A DNA stretch of 64,000 nt from Tragulus kanchil (GCA_022376925.1 JAIOJX010000006.1:59419394-59483393), one strand, 5' to 3'; counted from the first letter of the stretch, positions 21,640 to 34,550 are shown. Notes: generated from the sequence alone by a model not told the origin. Program-made: numbers and translations.

Positions 21640-23020
21640 ATAATATTATATGGTAAATTTTATAAAATGTGCATTATAATGTCTATATATAATATATAAC
21701 AATATAATAAATATAATATATGTTTTATAATACAGTATATAATAACATACATATACTAGGTTTCATATATAATATACATATTAATTTATCTTATTATGAT
21801 ATATATTTTGTATTATCTATAATATATAGTATGCTATATGTTATATATATAATCGCATATAATATATATATATCCTATATAGACCATATATGTTATATAC
21901 TATATAGTATATACACCTTGCATATATTATATATAATGTATATGTAATATATGCTATATTATGCATGAGGTATATATGCTATATATATCCTATTATAATA
22001 TATACATTGCATTTTATGTATTTTATTATATAAATTATACTTTATGTTATATGATAATTTATATTATTATATAATACAATGCTATGTACTGAAATATAAT
22101 TATATTATACAGAATATATAGTATATGCATGTTACATATAATGTAATAATATATATGATATATATATATACCATGCATATATATTTGAATATTAATATAT
22201 AATAAACAGTACATTAATATAATTTTAAGTTATTATATTGTATAAATAATATCAATTATTTTTACATTGACAATAATACTTATTACATTAACAATTATAC
22301 TTGAAATACTCATGTTAGTTATATTCATAATCATAATAATAATATGCATAGAATCACAATAATGATTATTGCAATTATAATTTATCATCATTATTCTATT
22401 GATAATATTTATATTTATAATATGACACAATAACTATAATATATATAATATTACATACAGTTGTATTTTATTTTTACTATAATATATAAACATGCTAAAT
22501 TATGCAAAATTATTACTAATTAACAAATATTATTTTTACATATAATTGTTCATATTATGATGTATTGTATGATATTATATTATTATTTATTATTATTGTT
22601 ATCATTTATATGTATATTTATCAATGTATCATTATGCATTGATAACAGTAATAATGATTAATTTTAATAATCATTAGCATTAATTATCCATAATATAATC
22701 TTATACATGTTACATATCTCATTACAATATGTAGTATATAGTGCATATATCTTATTTTATATTATATCTTATCAGAATATAATATACGTTATTTATGATA
22801 CAACATATTATCATACCTTATTAAATGTATCTACTATATAATACAATATATATTACATGTAAGATTTTATTTATATGATCTATACGCATGTATATATATG
22901 TATATATAGTAGATACATGATATACAGCATCCTAATGCTATATAATTGTTAAGATATTTGTATGATAATTATTACAACATTTAAATTATGTATTATGATA
23001 ATTATATATATTTTTATAAT
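21640..23020. repeat. AT-only low-complexity tract of about 1.4 kb
   Basis: Nearly all A and T with rare single G or C; many short TATA and ATAT palindromes but no fixed repeat unit that I can define. It begins where the L1 at 14.3-21.6 kb breaks off and ends in ordinary unique DNA. Frames inside are low-complexity artefacts. It could form cruciforms or be a decayed AT minisatellite. Confidence 0.85.
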
Positions 23021-23336
23021 GATCAGAATGTTCCTCTGTTTCTATTTGGTAGCATTCTGACTTATACATACCATTGTCACCTCTTGCCAGAGTTTTAATT
23101 GGAGTGATGATTTGCTAAGTATTACATCAATTCATTATTTACATTTTTCTATGCAAGATCTTATAGTAGCTTAAGTTATATTCACAAGTGGATAGCTGAA
23201 GATGTTTGTTAGTCATAATCATTTTAAAAATAATAAAATGAGATAGAGTTAAAAGTAAACACCTGACATTATGTGACCAACATCGAGTTTATCATTAAGT
23301 CTGGATAAGAATCAGAAGAATATTCCAAGTTTTATT
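23020..23336. other. Unique intergenic DNA
   Basis: No repeat or frame recognised. From 23,210 onward it is repeated at 24,268 and beyond. Confidence 0.5.
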
Positions 23337-25348
23337 TAAAAATTATTTATTTATTTATATTTGGCTATACTGGCTCTTCATTGCTGCATGCAGGCTTTCT
23401 CTAGTGTGTCAGACAAGGTCTGATCTTCATTGCAGGAAACAATATTCTCTATCTTATAGGTTTTCGTGTTGCAGAGCATGGGCTCTAGAGTAAGCACTCA
23501 AAAATTGCAGTACATGGACTTAGCTGTTCTGAGGAATGTAGAATTTTCCAACACAAGGGATCGAACCTATGTCCCCAGCTTTGGTAGGTGGACTCTTGTC
23601 CACTGGACCACTAGAGAAGTCTCTAAAATCTTTTAAGCTTATAACAACCAAGACTTAATGCTTAGGTTACAGAATTTATTTTACAGGTATAGAAAAGAAA
23701 TCCCTGTTTCCTATAGTAGTATTGAAGTTTTTTATTTAAGAGTAGTAGCAATATATGGTCAAGGAAGAAAGACGCTTATGCACACCTTTTTTATATCTGA
23801 ACCTCAAGTTCTCTACTTGGGAAATGACCGTTGTTTTAGAATTATTTAATGAAGGATGAATAGGTCAAGAATGTAAGGCATAGTTTCATGCTTCACATGG
23901 AACACTATCAAGGGCATATGAGTTTCTACAGACATCCATAAGAGCAACTACTTACAAACTCATTGATAGGAGTCATCCAAACAAGAGATCTTAGTTCTAT
24001 GTAGTTATGATACAGTAATTCAGGCAATTTCTGTTTCTCTTGAGGGTACAGGTATAAAAGCAGGAATGTAGATCAGGATTAGACGCTGTTGAAGGTTTGG
24101 ACTTTAGGATCAGGAATAAATCATCAGGACAACTTTAGAGGGTAGTAGGCATAATATTTAACCCCTCAAAAGCTCTATGCAGAACTAATTGCAGCTCATG
24201 AGTCACTTGTTCCATTTTATAACTGGTTCAGAATTCTCTCAAACTACTCAAATACTATAAATGTTGTAGTCATAATCATTTATCATATAAGTCTAGGAAT
24301 TAAAAGGAATTTTTTTAAAAAAAAAAAGAGATAGAGTTAAAAGTAAACACCTGACATTATGTGACCAACATCGAGTTTATCATTAAGTCTGGATAAGAAT
24401 CAGAAGAATATTCCAAGTTTTATTTAAAAATTATTTATTTATTTATATTTGGCTATACTGGCTCTTCATTGCTGCATGCAGGCTTTCTCTAGTGTGTCAG
24501 ACAAGGTCTGATCTTCATTGCAGGAAACAATATTCTCTATCTTATAGGTTTTCGTGTTGCAGAGCATGGGCTCTAGAGTAAGCACTCAAAAATTGCAGTA
24601 CATGGACTTAGCTGTTCTGAGGAATGTAGAATTTTCCAACACAAGGGATCGAACCTATGTCCCCAGCTTTGGTAGGTGGACTCTTGTCCACTGGACCACT
24701 AGAGAAGTCTCTAAAATCTTTTAAGCTTATAACAACCAAGACTTAATGCTTAGGTTACAGAATTTATTTTACAGGTATAGAAAAGAAATCCCTGTTTCCT
24801 ATAGTAGTATTGAAGTTTTTTATTTAAGAGTAGTAGCAATATATGGTCAAGGAAGAAAGACGCTTATGCACACCTTTTTTATATCTGAACCTCAAGTTCT
24901 CTACTTGGGAAATGACCGTTGTTTTAGAATTATTTAATGAAGGATGAATAGGTCAAGAATGTAAGGCATAGTTTCATGCTTCACATGGAACACTATCAAG
25001 GGCATATGAGTTTCTACAGACATCCATAAGAGCAACTACTTACAAACTCATTGATAGGAGTCATCCAAACAAGAGATCTTAGTTCTATGTAGTTATGATA
25101 CAGTAATTCAGGCAATTTCTGTTTCTCTTGAGGGTACAGGTATAAAAGCAGGAATGTAGATCAGGATTAGACGCTGTTGAAGGTTTGGACTTTAGGATCA
25201 GGAATAAATCATCAGGACAACTTTAGAGGGTAGTAGGCATAATATTTAACCCCTCAAAAGCTCTATGCAGAACTAGTTGCAGCTCATGAGTCACTTGTTC
25301 CATTTTATAACTGGTTCAGAATTCTCTCAAACTACTCAAATACTATAA
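23210..25348. repeat. Overlap duplication 8
   Basis: Copy A 23,210-24,260, copy B 24,268-25,348, spacing 1,088 over most of the length. The head of copy B (24,261-24,330) is altered. Confidence 0.9.
23337..23622 (-). mobile_element. Old CHR-type SINE
   Basis: Minus-strand SINE with a (ttta)n tail at the left, ttcattgctgcatgcagg in the body and the tRNA-like head ccactggaccactagagaag at the right. More decayed than the 16.3-kb SINE and with a different body resembling the classic cetartiodactyl CHR element. Duplicate at about 24,420-24,710. Confidence 0.65.
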
Positions 25349-25522
25349 ACTGTGACTATGAGCATCCCTTTTCCTGTAAATCCTCAAAGTCATTTAAACA
25401 CATAATTCCTTCATCATATAGTCAGATTCTATTTTAGAAAGGAGCAGGCAAAGGAAAGAGAAATCTGAATGAGTATCTTTCCTGGGTATGAAATTATAAA
25501 TAATAACATTTGCTATTAATTT
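23623..25522. other. Unique DNA, duplicated
   Basis: No repeat beyond the second copy of the CHR-type SINE at 24,420-24,710. The 63-codon plus frame at 23,658-23,849, repeated at 24,746-24,937, is unremarkable and probably chance. Confidence 0.5.
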
Positions 25523-25528
25523 TTATAC

Positions 25529-25963
25529 TGCTGGGGCTTTCCTCAGAAAGAAAGGCTGCGGGATTGCCCCCAGCTGAACCAGAAGATCTCGGAGAGAGGC
25601 AAGTCTTGCTGCCCACCACTCAGCAGCCCCACCCCACCTCCCCTGGCAAGCGGGAGACAATCAGACACGACAGGGGTTCCGTCAAAGTAGTTCCGTTTTA
25701 TTAATGCAGACTTACAGCTTTTATCGGCAAGTGAAGGGGGTTTTGCACGGGACTTCCTATAGATTACACCAATCAAGCTAAAGGTCAAGCAATCATCCAT
25801 GAGCGTGGGAACCAGGGGAACCGATCAGAAATTTTGACCATCACTTAACAATTTAGATCACGCCCTCGTCTCTTCCTGTAGGAACCATCTTAGCTCCAAA
25901 CTGAAACAATGTGCTTAAGGTTCCTTATGCTTGCAACGGTCTTCTTTCAATTCAGAGCCCACA
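25529..25963 (-). mobile_element. Solo LTR, class II ERV (copy A)
   Basis: A 435-bp minus-strand LTR with TG...CA ends in unique DNA, flanked by ttatac (25,523-25,528) and ttatat (25,964-25,969), 5 of 6 matching. It has one U3 unit with the AAGATGG-like site, a CCAAT-type box, a TATA-like box mutated to ttttatcgg on plus, and the poly(A) region. The copy at 26,634-27,069 belongs to the contig overlap. Confidence 0.85.
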
Positions 25964-26633
25964 TTATATCCCCTGAATTACCCACAATACATTTCAATAG
26001 CCTTCAGGAAAGCCTTTGCTTAACCTGAATTGAAGTTTAAGGGCAAAATAGGTCAATGAAACGTGAAACAACATAATAGTTAATATTGGATGTGACTACT
26101 AATGTCAGGATTAGGGATCATTCATACTCTTTGCAGGTGTTAAGTACCCTGGAATTGCCAGTTAAGGTAAAAATGGGGTAGGATGACCTCAAAAGGGAAT
26201 CAGATTTATTTTATTGTGTTGACTTTGAAAATATGGCCAAAATTAACTAAAAGTGAAATTATTTTAAAAGTGGAATCAGATTTATAAGTGTTGGACTTTA
26301 GGATCAGGAATAATCATCAGGACAACTTTAGAGGGTAGTAGGCATAATATTTAACCCCTCAAAAGCTCTATGCAGAACTAGTTGCAGCTCATGAGTCACT
26401 TGTTCCATTTTATAACTGGTTCAGAATTCTCTCAAACTACTCAAATACTATAAACTGTGACTATGAGCATCCCTTTTCCTGTAAATCCTCAAAGTCATTT
26501 AAACACATAATTCCTTCATCATATAGTCAGATTCTATTTTAGAAAGGAGCAGGCAAAGGAAAGAGAAATCTGAATGAGTATCTTTCCTGGGTATGAAATT
26601 ATAAATAATAACATTTGCTATTAATTTTTATAC

Positions 26634-27069
26634 TGCTGGGGCTTTCCTCAGAAAGAAAGGCTGCGGGATTGCCCCCAGCTGAACCAGAAGATCTCGGAGA
26701 GAGGCAAGTCTTGCTGCCCACCACTCAGCAGCCCCACCCCACCTCCCCCGGCAAGCGGGAGACAATCAGACACGACAGGGGTTCCGTCAAAGTAGTTCCG
26801 TTTTATTAATGCAGACTTACAGCTTTTATCGGCAAGTGAAGGGGGTTTTGCACGGGACTTCCTATAGATTACACCAATCAAGCTAAAGGTCAAGCAATCA
26901 TCCATGAGCGTGGGAACCAGGGGAACCGATCAGAAATTTTGACCATCACTTAACAATTTAGATCACGCCCTCGTCTCTTCCTGTAGGAACCATCTTAGCT
27001 CCAAACTGAAACAATGTGCTTAAGGTTCCTTATGCTTGCAACGGTCTTCTTTCAATTCAGAGCCCCACA
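26634..27069 (-). mobile_element. Solo LTR, class II ERV (duplicate copy B)
   Basis: Same LTR as 25,529-25,963 with only a few base changes (an extra c in gagccccaca restores the usual end). The same flanks ttatac and ttatat surround it, so it is the same insertion seen twice. Confidence 0.85.
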
Positions 27070-27935
27070 TTATATCCCCTGAATTACCCACAATACATTT
27101 CAATAGCCTTCAGGAAAGCCTTTGCTTAACCTGAATTGAAGTTTAAGGGCAAAATAGGTCAATGAAACGTGAAACAACATAATAGTTAATATTGGATGTG
27201 ACTACTAATGTCAGGATTAGGGATCATTCATACTCTTTGCAGGTGTTAAGTACCCTGGAATTGCCAGTTAAGGTAAAAATGGAGTAGGATGACCTCAAAA
27301 GGGAATCAGATTTATTTTATTGTGTTGACTTTGAAGATAGGACTGGATTCTCTACAAAATTCTAAACTTTAATGTTTGAAATTATTTTTAATTTTAATGT
27401 TGTCCTTCAAGTTCTAGCTAAAGTGCCTTGGAGCTTTACTGGACCACAGCAATCTTATTTTCGCTATTCTCTGATTTTCCAAAATTCATTTAATAACTGT
27501 ATAACTGAATTACACCTGTCGAACCAGTACTGCATAATGACTTAATTCATTATTATTAATTGATTCTTGATTTGACTGAGCATTTCCTTCTAACCTAAAT
27601 TGTAAGTTCTTTGAGGACAAAATATGAGCATTACTTTGTATACCGTTAAAGTCTTCATAAAGTAGAGACTTCAAAATATTAGCTGGTTAATAAATAGCTT
27701 AATTTATGTCCTAGTGACAGGGACATACTTATATAACTAATCTGAAATACTCTCCTAGGAAAAACAGATCTTATTTTTATCTTAAAAATTATGGAAAGCA
27801 GCAACTACAAATTGCCTAAAATTTGCATACTACAAAGGGACAAACTTTAAAAGGAAAAGGAGAGAACACAGTACAAATGCAATGTTGATATAAGAAAAAT
27901 ATGTAAATATTGCAATTTCAGAATTTCTGAAGAAT
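27070..27935. other. Unique DNA with a possible L2 3' end
   Basis: Mostly unrecognised. Positions 27,590-27,715 resemble the L2 3' end (gtaagttctttgaggac..., ending near ttaataaatagc), plus strand. No frame of note. Confidence 0.45.
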
Positions 27936-28211
27936 ATATTTCTTTTTTTTAAAATTTTTTTCTTAATTTTAAACTTTTTATGGAGTTTTGTTGTTCACAG
28001 ACATACATGTTCCCAGATCAGTCATATGCATATCCCTGGTCCCCTCCCCACCTCCCAGAATTCTTTGTGCTTTTGCTTGTCTGCAAAGATTTTCACTTCT
28101 TTATGAATACTGAATGAGATATATGATGGGTAGAGAATTCATGCTTGTAGGTTATTCACTTTTCACCATTTAAATGTGTCCTGCCATTCTCTTCTGGCCT
28201 GCAGGATTTCT
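27936..28211 (-). mobile_element. Internally deleted L1 fragment
   Basis: A minus-strand L1 3' end (27,936-28,060) runs directly into sequence from the ORF1-ORF2 spacer (28,060-28,211, with gcttttgcttgtctgcaaag and gccattctcttctggcctgc), skipping all of ORF2. A second L1 3' end starts immediately after, at 28,212. Confidence 0.65.
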
Positions 28212-28409
28212 TTTTTCTTTTTCTTTTTCTTTTTTAAGGTATTTTATTTAATTTTTAATTTTTTATTTATTTCTTTATTTTAAAGTTGTTACAAAGTTTT
28301 ATTGTTCAAAGACACGCACATTCCCAGATCAGTCATATGCATATCCCTGGTCCCCTTCCCCATTCCAGGCCATCCCATCACACCCATCCAGGCCATCGCA
28401 CCAAGCCAT

Positions 28410-30670
28410 TTTAAGTACTCCTATTCCCTTAGTGCAACGACAGTAGCTATCTTTTTTCACACATGATAGTATAGGTTTCCATGTTACTCCCTCTATGCCT
28501 CCCACCCACTGTTCATTCCCAACAATGTCCATATGTCTATTCTCTGTCTATTTTTCCATGGGTTCACTGCATGTGTTATCATGACCCTTTTACTAGATAC
28601 CATATATATTTGTTAGTATACTGTACTTGTCTTTCTCTTTTTGACTTGCTTCACTTTTTATTAAAGGCTCTAGCTCCAACCACCTTATTAGGACTGATTC
28701 TTCTGCATTTTTTAAAAAGCTGAGTAGTATTCCATTGTATATATGTACAAGAGCTTCTTTATCCATTCATTCATTGATGGACATCTAGGTTGCTTCCATG
28801 TTCTAGCTATTGTATAGAGAGCTGCAATGAACATTGGGGTACAGGTGCTTCCTTCGGATTTGTTTTCGTCAGGGTATAAGCCCAATAGTGGGATTCCTGG
28901 GTCGTATGGTGCTTCTATGTTTAGTTTTTAAAGAAATCTCCACACTGTCTTCCATAGAGGCTGTATCAATTTACATTCCCACCAGCAATGCAAGAGTGTT
29001 CCCTTTTCTTCACATCCTTCTGAACATTTATTGTCTGTCGATTTGTTGATGATGGCCATTCTGACGGGAGTGAGGTGATATCTCATTGTAGTTTTAATTT
29101 ACATTTCTCAAATAGCAAGCGTGGCTGAACATTGCTTCATGTGCTTTGGGGCCATCTGTATGTCCTCTTTGGTGATCTTTTTCCCATTCTTTGATCGGGT
29201 TGTTCATTTTTCCGCTGCTAAGTTATCTGAGTTGCTTGTAGATTTTGGAGATTAATTCTTTTCCTGTTATTTCATTTGCTATGATTTCCTCCCATTCTGT
29301 GGGTTGTCTGTTCTGCTATTTTGTAATTTTTTTGCTTTACAAAAGCTTTTCAGTTTAATTAGGTCCCACATGTTCATTTTTATTTTTAGTTCTGCTATTC
29401 TAGTAGGTGGGTCAGAGATCTTGCTTTGATTTATATCCTTGAGCGTTTTGCCTATATTCTCCTCCAAGAGTTTTAGGGTTTCTGGTCTTATATTTAGGCC
29501 ATCCCTGTCTTGTTCCTGATCTTAGAGGAAATGCACACACAGTAAGCTTTAAGTACTCCTATTCCTTAGTGCAACGACAGTAGCTATCTTTTTCACAGAT
29601 GATAGTATAGGTTTCCATGTTACTCCCTCTATGCCTCCCACTGGCTATTCATTACCCACAATGTCCATATGTCTATTCTCCATTTATTTTTCCATGGGTT
29701 CACTGCATGTGTTAGCATTACCTGTTTACTAGATTCCATATATATGTGTTAGTATACTGTACTTGTCTTTCTCTTTTTGACTTGCTTCACTTTTTATTAA
29801 AGGCTCTAGCTCCAACCACCTTATTAGGACTGATTCTTCTGCATTTTTTAAAAAGCTGAGTAGTATTCCATTGTATATATGTACAAGAGCTTCTTTATCC
29901 ATTCATTCATTGATGGACATCTAGGTTGCTTCCATGTTCTAGCTATTGTATAGAGAGCTGCAATGAACATTGGGGTACAGGTGCTTCCTTCGGATTTGTT
30001 TTCGTCAGGGTATAAGCCCAATAGTGGGATTCCTGGGTCGTATGGTGCTTCTATGTTTAGTTTTTAAAGAAATCTCCACACTGTCTTCCATAGAGGCTGT
30101 ATCAATTTACATTCCCACCAGCAATGCAAGAGTGTTCCCTTTTCTTCACATCCTTCTGAACATTTATTGTCTGTCGATTTGTTGATGATGGCCATTCTGA
30201 CGGGAGTGAGGTGATATCTCATTGTAGTTTTAATTTACATTTCTCAAATAGCAAGCGTGGCTGAACATTGCTTCATGTGCTTTGGGGCCATCTGTATGTC
30301 CTCTTTGGTGATCTTTTTCCCATTCTTTGATCGGGTTGTTCATTTTTCCGCTGCTAAGTTATCTGAGTTGCTTGTAGATTTTGGAGATTAATTCTTTTCC
30401 TGTTATTTCATTTGCTATGATTTCCTCCCATTCTGTGGGTTGTCTGTTCTGCTATTTTGTAATTTTTTTGCTTTACAAAAGCTTTTCAGTTTAATTAGGT
30501 CCCACATGTTCATTTTTATTTTTAGTTCTGCTATTCTAGTAGGTGGGTCAGAGATCTTGCTTTGATTTATATCCTTGAGCGTTTTGCCTATATTCTCCTC
30601 CAAGAGTTTTAGGGTTTCTGGTCTTATATTTAGGCCATCCCTGTCTTGTTCCTGATCTTAGAGGAAATGC
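28410..30670. repeat. Overlap duplication 10
   Basis: Copy A 28,410-29,534, copy B 29,548-30,670, spacing 1,136. The first 200 bases of copy B differ at many sites, the rest at almost none. Confidence 0.9.
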
Positions 30671-30724
30671 TTTCAGTTTTTCACCGTTGAGGATAATGTT
30701 TGCTGTGGGCTTCTCATATATGGC

Positions 30725-31153
30725 TTATATTACATTGAGATGGGTTCCTTCTATGCCTATTTTCTGAAGAGTTTTTATCATAAATGGGTGTTGTACTTTG
30801 TCGAAGGCTTTTACTGCAACTATTGAGATGATCATGTAATTTTTGTCTCTCAATTTGTTGATATGGTGTATCACATTGATTGATTTGTGGATGTTGAAGA
30901 ATCCTTGCATTCCTGGGATGAACACGAATTGATCGTGATGTGTGAGTTTTTTGATGTGTTGTTGAATTCTGTTTGCTAGGATTTTGTTGAGGATCTTGGC
31001 ATCTAAGTTCATCAGTGAAATCAGCCTATAATTTTCTTTTTTTGCATTGTCTTTGCCTGGTTTGGGTATCAGGGTGATGGTGGCCTCGTAGAATGTGTTT
31101 GAAAGTTTTCCTTCCTGTGCAATTTTTTGGAAGAGTTTTAGAAGGACGATCAT
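30725..31153 (-). pseudogene. L1 ORF2 reverse transcriptase fragment
   Basis: A 142-codon minus frame of the L1 reverse transcriptase fingers and palm start, with [30 protein letters not shown] and the catalytic-aspartate region AVKAFDKV. The FADD-type motif lies outside this frame. The frame stops at both ends through indels, so no active enzyme is encoded. Confidence 0.8.
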
Positions 31154-33507
31154 TCGCTCTTCTTTAAATTCACTTGTGAAGCCATCTGGCCCTGGGCTTT
31201 CATTTTAGGAAACCTTTCTGATCACGAATTCGATTTTTTGTGCTTGTGAGTGGGTTGTTCATAGTTGCTATTTCTTCCTGGTTAATTCTTGGGAGATTAA
31301 TCTTCTCCGAAAACCTATCCATTTCTTCCAGGTTGCCCACTTTGTTTCCATATAGTTGTTCATAATAGTCTCTTATAACCCTTTGGATTTCTGCCTTATC
31401 TGTGGTAATCTCTCCTTTTCCTTTTTTTTATTTGTTGACATGGTTTTTGTCTTTTTCTTGATGAGTCTGGCCAGTGGCTTGTCAATTTTCTTTGCTTTAT
31501 CAAAGAACCAGTTTCTCATTTTGTTTATCTTTACTATCGTTTCTTTCATTTCTTTTTCATTTATTTCGGCTCTGATCTTTATGATTTCTCTTCTTCTGCT
31601 GGCTTTGTGGTGTTTTTGTTCTTCTTTCTTCAGTTGTTTTAAGCATAGGGTTAGGTTGTCTGCTTGGTGCTTTCCTAGTTTCTTGAGGTAGGATTGTATT
31701 GCTCTAAATTTCCCTCTTAGAACTGCTTTTCCGGTATTCCATAGGTTTTGCACTGTTGTGTGTTTATTGTCATTTTCTTCTAGGAATTTTTAAATTTCTC
31801 CTTCGATTTGCTTAGTAATCAGGTTTTTTTTCTTTTCTTTATTTTAAAGATTTTACAGTTTTGTTGTTCACCAACATGTATCTTCCCAGATCATTCATAT
31901 GCATATCCCTTTACCCTCCCCCCACTCAGTTTGTTTTTAAAGTATGTGTTGTTTAGTCTCCATGTGTTTATGTTTTTAGATTTTTTTTTTTTTCCCTGCA
32001 GTTGATCTCTAGTCTCATTGCATTGTGGTCCAAGAAGTTGGTTGATATAATTTCAGTTTTCTTGAATTTACTAAGGTTTAATTTGTGGCCCAAGATGTGG
32101 TCTATCCTGAAGAATGTTCCATGAGCACTTGATAAGAATGTGTGTTCTTCTGCTTTTGGATGGAGAGTCCTAAAAATACCCATGAGGTCCAGGTCTTGTA
32201 GTTTGTCATTTAAGGCTTGTGTTTCTTTTTTAATTTTCTGTTTTGATGATCTGTCCATTGGTGTGCAGGAGTGTTAAAGTCTCCTACTATTACTGTGTAT
32301 TCTTTTTTATGCTGAATTCTTCTGTTTTGATACTGTCCCCAATTTTTGGAAGAGTTTTAGAAGGACGATCATTCGTTTTTTTGTGAAGCCATCTGGCCCT
32401 GGGCTTTCATTTTAGGAAACCTTTCTGATCACGAATTCGATTTTTTGTGCTTGTGAGTGGGTTGTTCATAGTTGCTATTTCTTCCTGGTTAATTCTTGGG
32501 AGATTAATCTTCTCCGAAAACCTATCCATTTCTTCCAGGTTGCCCACTTTGTTTCCATATAGTTGTTCATAATAGTCTCTTATAACCCTTTGGATTTCTG
32601 CCTTATCTGTGGTAATCTCTCCTTTTCCTTTTTTTTATTTGTTGACATGGTTTTTGTCTTTTTCTTGATGAGTCTGGCCAGTGGCTTGTCAATTTTCTTT
32701 GCTTTATCAAAGAACCAGTTTCTCATTTTGTTTATCTTTACTATCGTTTCTTTCATTTCTTTTTCATTTATTTCGGCTCTGATCTTTATGATTTCTCTTC
32801 TTCTGCTGGCTTTGTGGTGTTTTTGTTCTTCTTTCTTCAGTTGTTTTAAGCATAGGGTTAGGTTGTCTGCTTGGTGCTTTCCTAGTTTCTTGAGGTAGGA
32901 TTGTATTGCTCTAAATTTCCCTCTTAGAACTGCTTTTCCGGTATTCCATAGGTTTTGCACTGTTGTGTGTTTATTGTCATTTTCTTCTAGGAATTTTTAA
33001 ATTTCTCCTTCGATTTGCTTAGTAATCAGGTTTTTTTTCTTTTCTTTATTTTAAAGATTTTACAGTTTTGTTGTTCACCAACATGTATCTTCCCAGATCA
33101 TTCATATGCATATCCCTTTACCCTCCCCCCACTCAGTTTGTTTTTAAAGTATGTGTTGTTTAGTCTCCATGTGTTTATGTTTTTAGATTTTTTTTTTTTT
33201 CCCTGCAGTTGATCTCTAGTCTCATTGCATTGTGGTCCAAGAAGTTGGTTGATATAATTTCAGTTTTCTTGAATTTACTAAGGTTTAATTTGTGGCCCAA
33301 GATGTGGTCTATCCTGAAGAATGTTCCATGAGCACTTGATAAGAATGTGTGTTCTTCTGCTTTTGGATGGAGAGTCCTAAAAATACCCATGAGGTCCAGG
33401 TCTTGTAGTTTGTCATTTAAGGCTTGTGTTTCTTTTTTAATTTTCTGTTTTGATGATCTGTCCATTGGTGTGCGAGGAGTGTTAAAGTCTCCTACTATTA
33501 CTGTGTT
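31121..33507. repeat. Overlap duplication 11
   Basis: Copy A 31,121-32,299, copy B 32,341-33,507, spacing 1,207. Unmatched tail at 32,300-32,340. Confidence 0.9.
31829..31928 (-). mobile_element. Short nested L1 3' end inside L1 ORF2
   Basis: About 100 bp of L1 3'UTR (tttacagttttgttgttcac on plus, with poly-T at the left) inserted in ORF2 of the larger L1. The interrupted ORF2 continues from tagtaatcag to cagtttgttttt. A duplicate is at 33,036-33,135. Confidence 0.75.
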
Positions 33508-33918
33508 ATTGCTGATTTCTTTTTTTATGTCTGAAATTATCTGTCTTATGTATTGAGGCACACCTGTTTTGGGTGCATAGATACTCATGACTGTTATGTC
33601 TTCCTCTTGGATAGATTCCTTAATCATGATGTAGTGACCTGCTTTGTCTCTTATAATCTTCTTAACTTTAAAGTCTATTTTGTCTGATATGAGGATTGCT
33701 ATTCCAACTTTCTTTTGATTTCTGTTTGCGTGGAATATCTTTCTCCATCCTCTCACTTTCAGTCTATGAGTGTCTCTAGGTCTGAAGTGGGTCTCTTGTG
33801 AGCAGCATATATATGAGTCTTGCTTCTGGATCCATTCAGCCAGCCTGTGTCTTTTGGTTGAAGCATTTAATTCGTTTACATTCAAAATAATTATTGATAC
33901 GAATGTTCCTATTGTCAT
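33175..33918 (-). pseudogene. L1 ORF2 endonuclease domain, intact-looking 247-codon frame
   Basis: This is the longest frame in the window. It is the N-terminal apurinic-type endonuclease of L1 ORF2, with the QETHF motif (catalytic Glu), the DKIDF and IYAPKTG blocks, VGDFNTPRTPMDRSS and a C-terminal DHILGHK motif with the conserved Asp-His pair. It ends where ORF2 is interrupted near 33,175. In copy A of the 1.2-kb duplication only its C-terminal 96 codons appear (31,968-32,258). An orphan domain of a dead element, not a host gene. Confidence 0.85.
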
Positions 33919-33975
33919 CTTCTTAGATATTTGGGGTTTGATTTGTCGAACTTTTCCTACTCTTGTATTTATTGG

Positions 33976-34200
33976 CTATATCATGGCCTGCAGGATTTCT
34001 GTTGAAAGATTAGTGATTAAACGTACAGTGTTTCCTTTATATTTTATTTGTTGTTTGTTTATAGCTGCTTTAATTATTCTGTCTTTATATTTCATCTGTG
34101 CTAGTTTGATTAGAATATGCCTTGGTGTGTTTCTTCTGGGCTTTATCCTGTACGGAAGTCTTTTTGCTTCCTGGACTTGGTTAAATACTTCCTTTCCCAT
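33976..34200 (-). pseudogene. L1 ORF1 C-terminal domain fragment
   Basis: A minus frame with GKEVFNQVQEAKRLPYR and PRRNTPRHILIKLAQ, the RNA-binding C-terminal domain of L1 ORF1p. The coiled-coil part lies upstream at 35,620-35,814 (and in copy A) in other frames, with the MKRQRNTTQMKEQ-type start of the helix. The ORF is broken. Confidence 0.75.
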
Positions 34201-34550
34201 GCTGGGGAAGTTTTCAACTATAACCTCTTCAAGAATAATTTCACAGCATTTCTTCCCCTCTTCTTCTTCTGGGACTCCTATAATTCTAATGCTGGTGCAT
34301 TTGAGATGTCCCAGAAGTCTCTGAGGCTATCCTCAGTTCTTTTGATTCTTTGTGCTTTGTTTTGTTCTTCAGCACTTATTTCCACCATTCGGTCTTCCAG
34401 ATCATTTATTTGTTCTTCCGTCTCTAATACTGTACTGCTGAGACTTTCTATTATATTTTTGAGTTCAGCATATATATTTTTGAGTTGTTTGTCTCTATTT
34501 GCTTATTTTTCATTTCTTGCATGTCTCTCTTCAGTGCCCTAATTTCTCTA

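Larger units (their letters stand above)
14311..21640 (-). mobile_element. L1, 3'UTR through ORF2 to ORF1 C-terminus, interrupted and duplicated
   Basis: Minus-strand L1. 3'UTR lies at 14,311-14,960, the ORF2 C-terminal half at 14,960-17,800, the RT region about 17,200-19,600, and the endonuclease at 20,583-21,334, where two frames read as apurinic-type endonuclease (the minus frame 21,334-21,008 starts near the ORF2 N-terminus). ORF1 C-terminus is at 21,530-21,635, after which the element is truncated into AT-rich DNA. It carries a class II LTR (15,234-15,601) and a SINE (16,341-16,668). Frameshifts break ORF2. Joins near 17,821 and 19,646 repeat about 2.2 kb of it. A stub of its 3' end also lies at 13,219-13,306. 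Confidence 0.85.
25185..27336. repeat. Overlap duplication 9
   Basis: Copy A 25,185-26,230, copy B 26,291-27,336, spacing 1,105. Unmatched tail at 26,231-26,290. Contains the whole class II solo LTR. Confidence 0.9.

Noticed and set aside
21720..22430. Frames of 65-75 codons in the AT tract
   Set aside because: They are Tyr/Ile/Asn-only products of AT repeats.
33175..33918. 247-codon frame as a host nuclease gene
   Set aside because: It is the L1 ORF2 endonuclease domain inside an otherwise complete L1, cut off before the RT, with no intron or host context.
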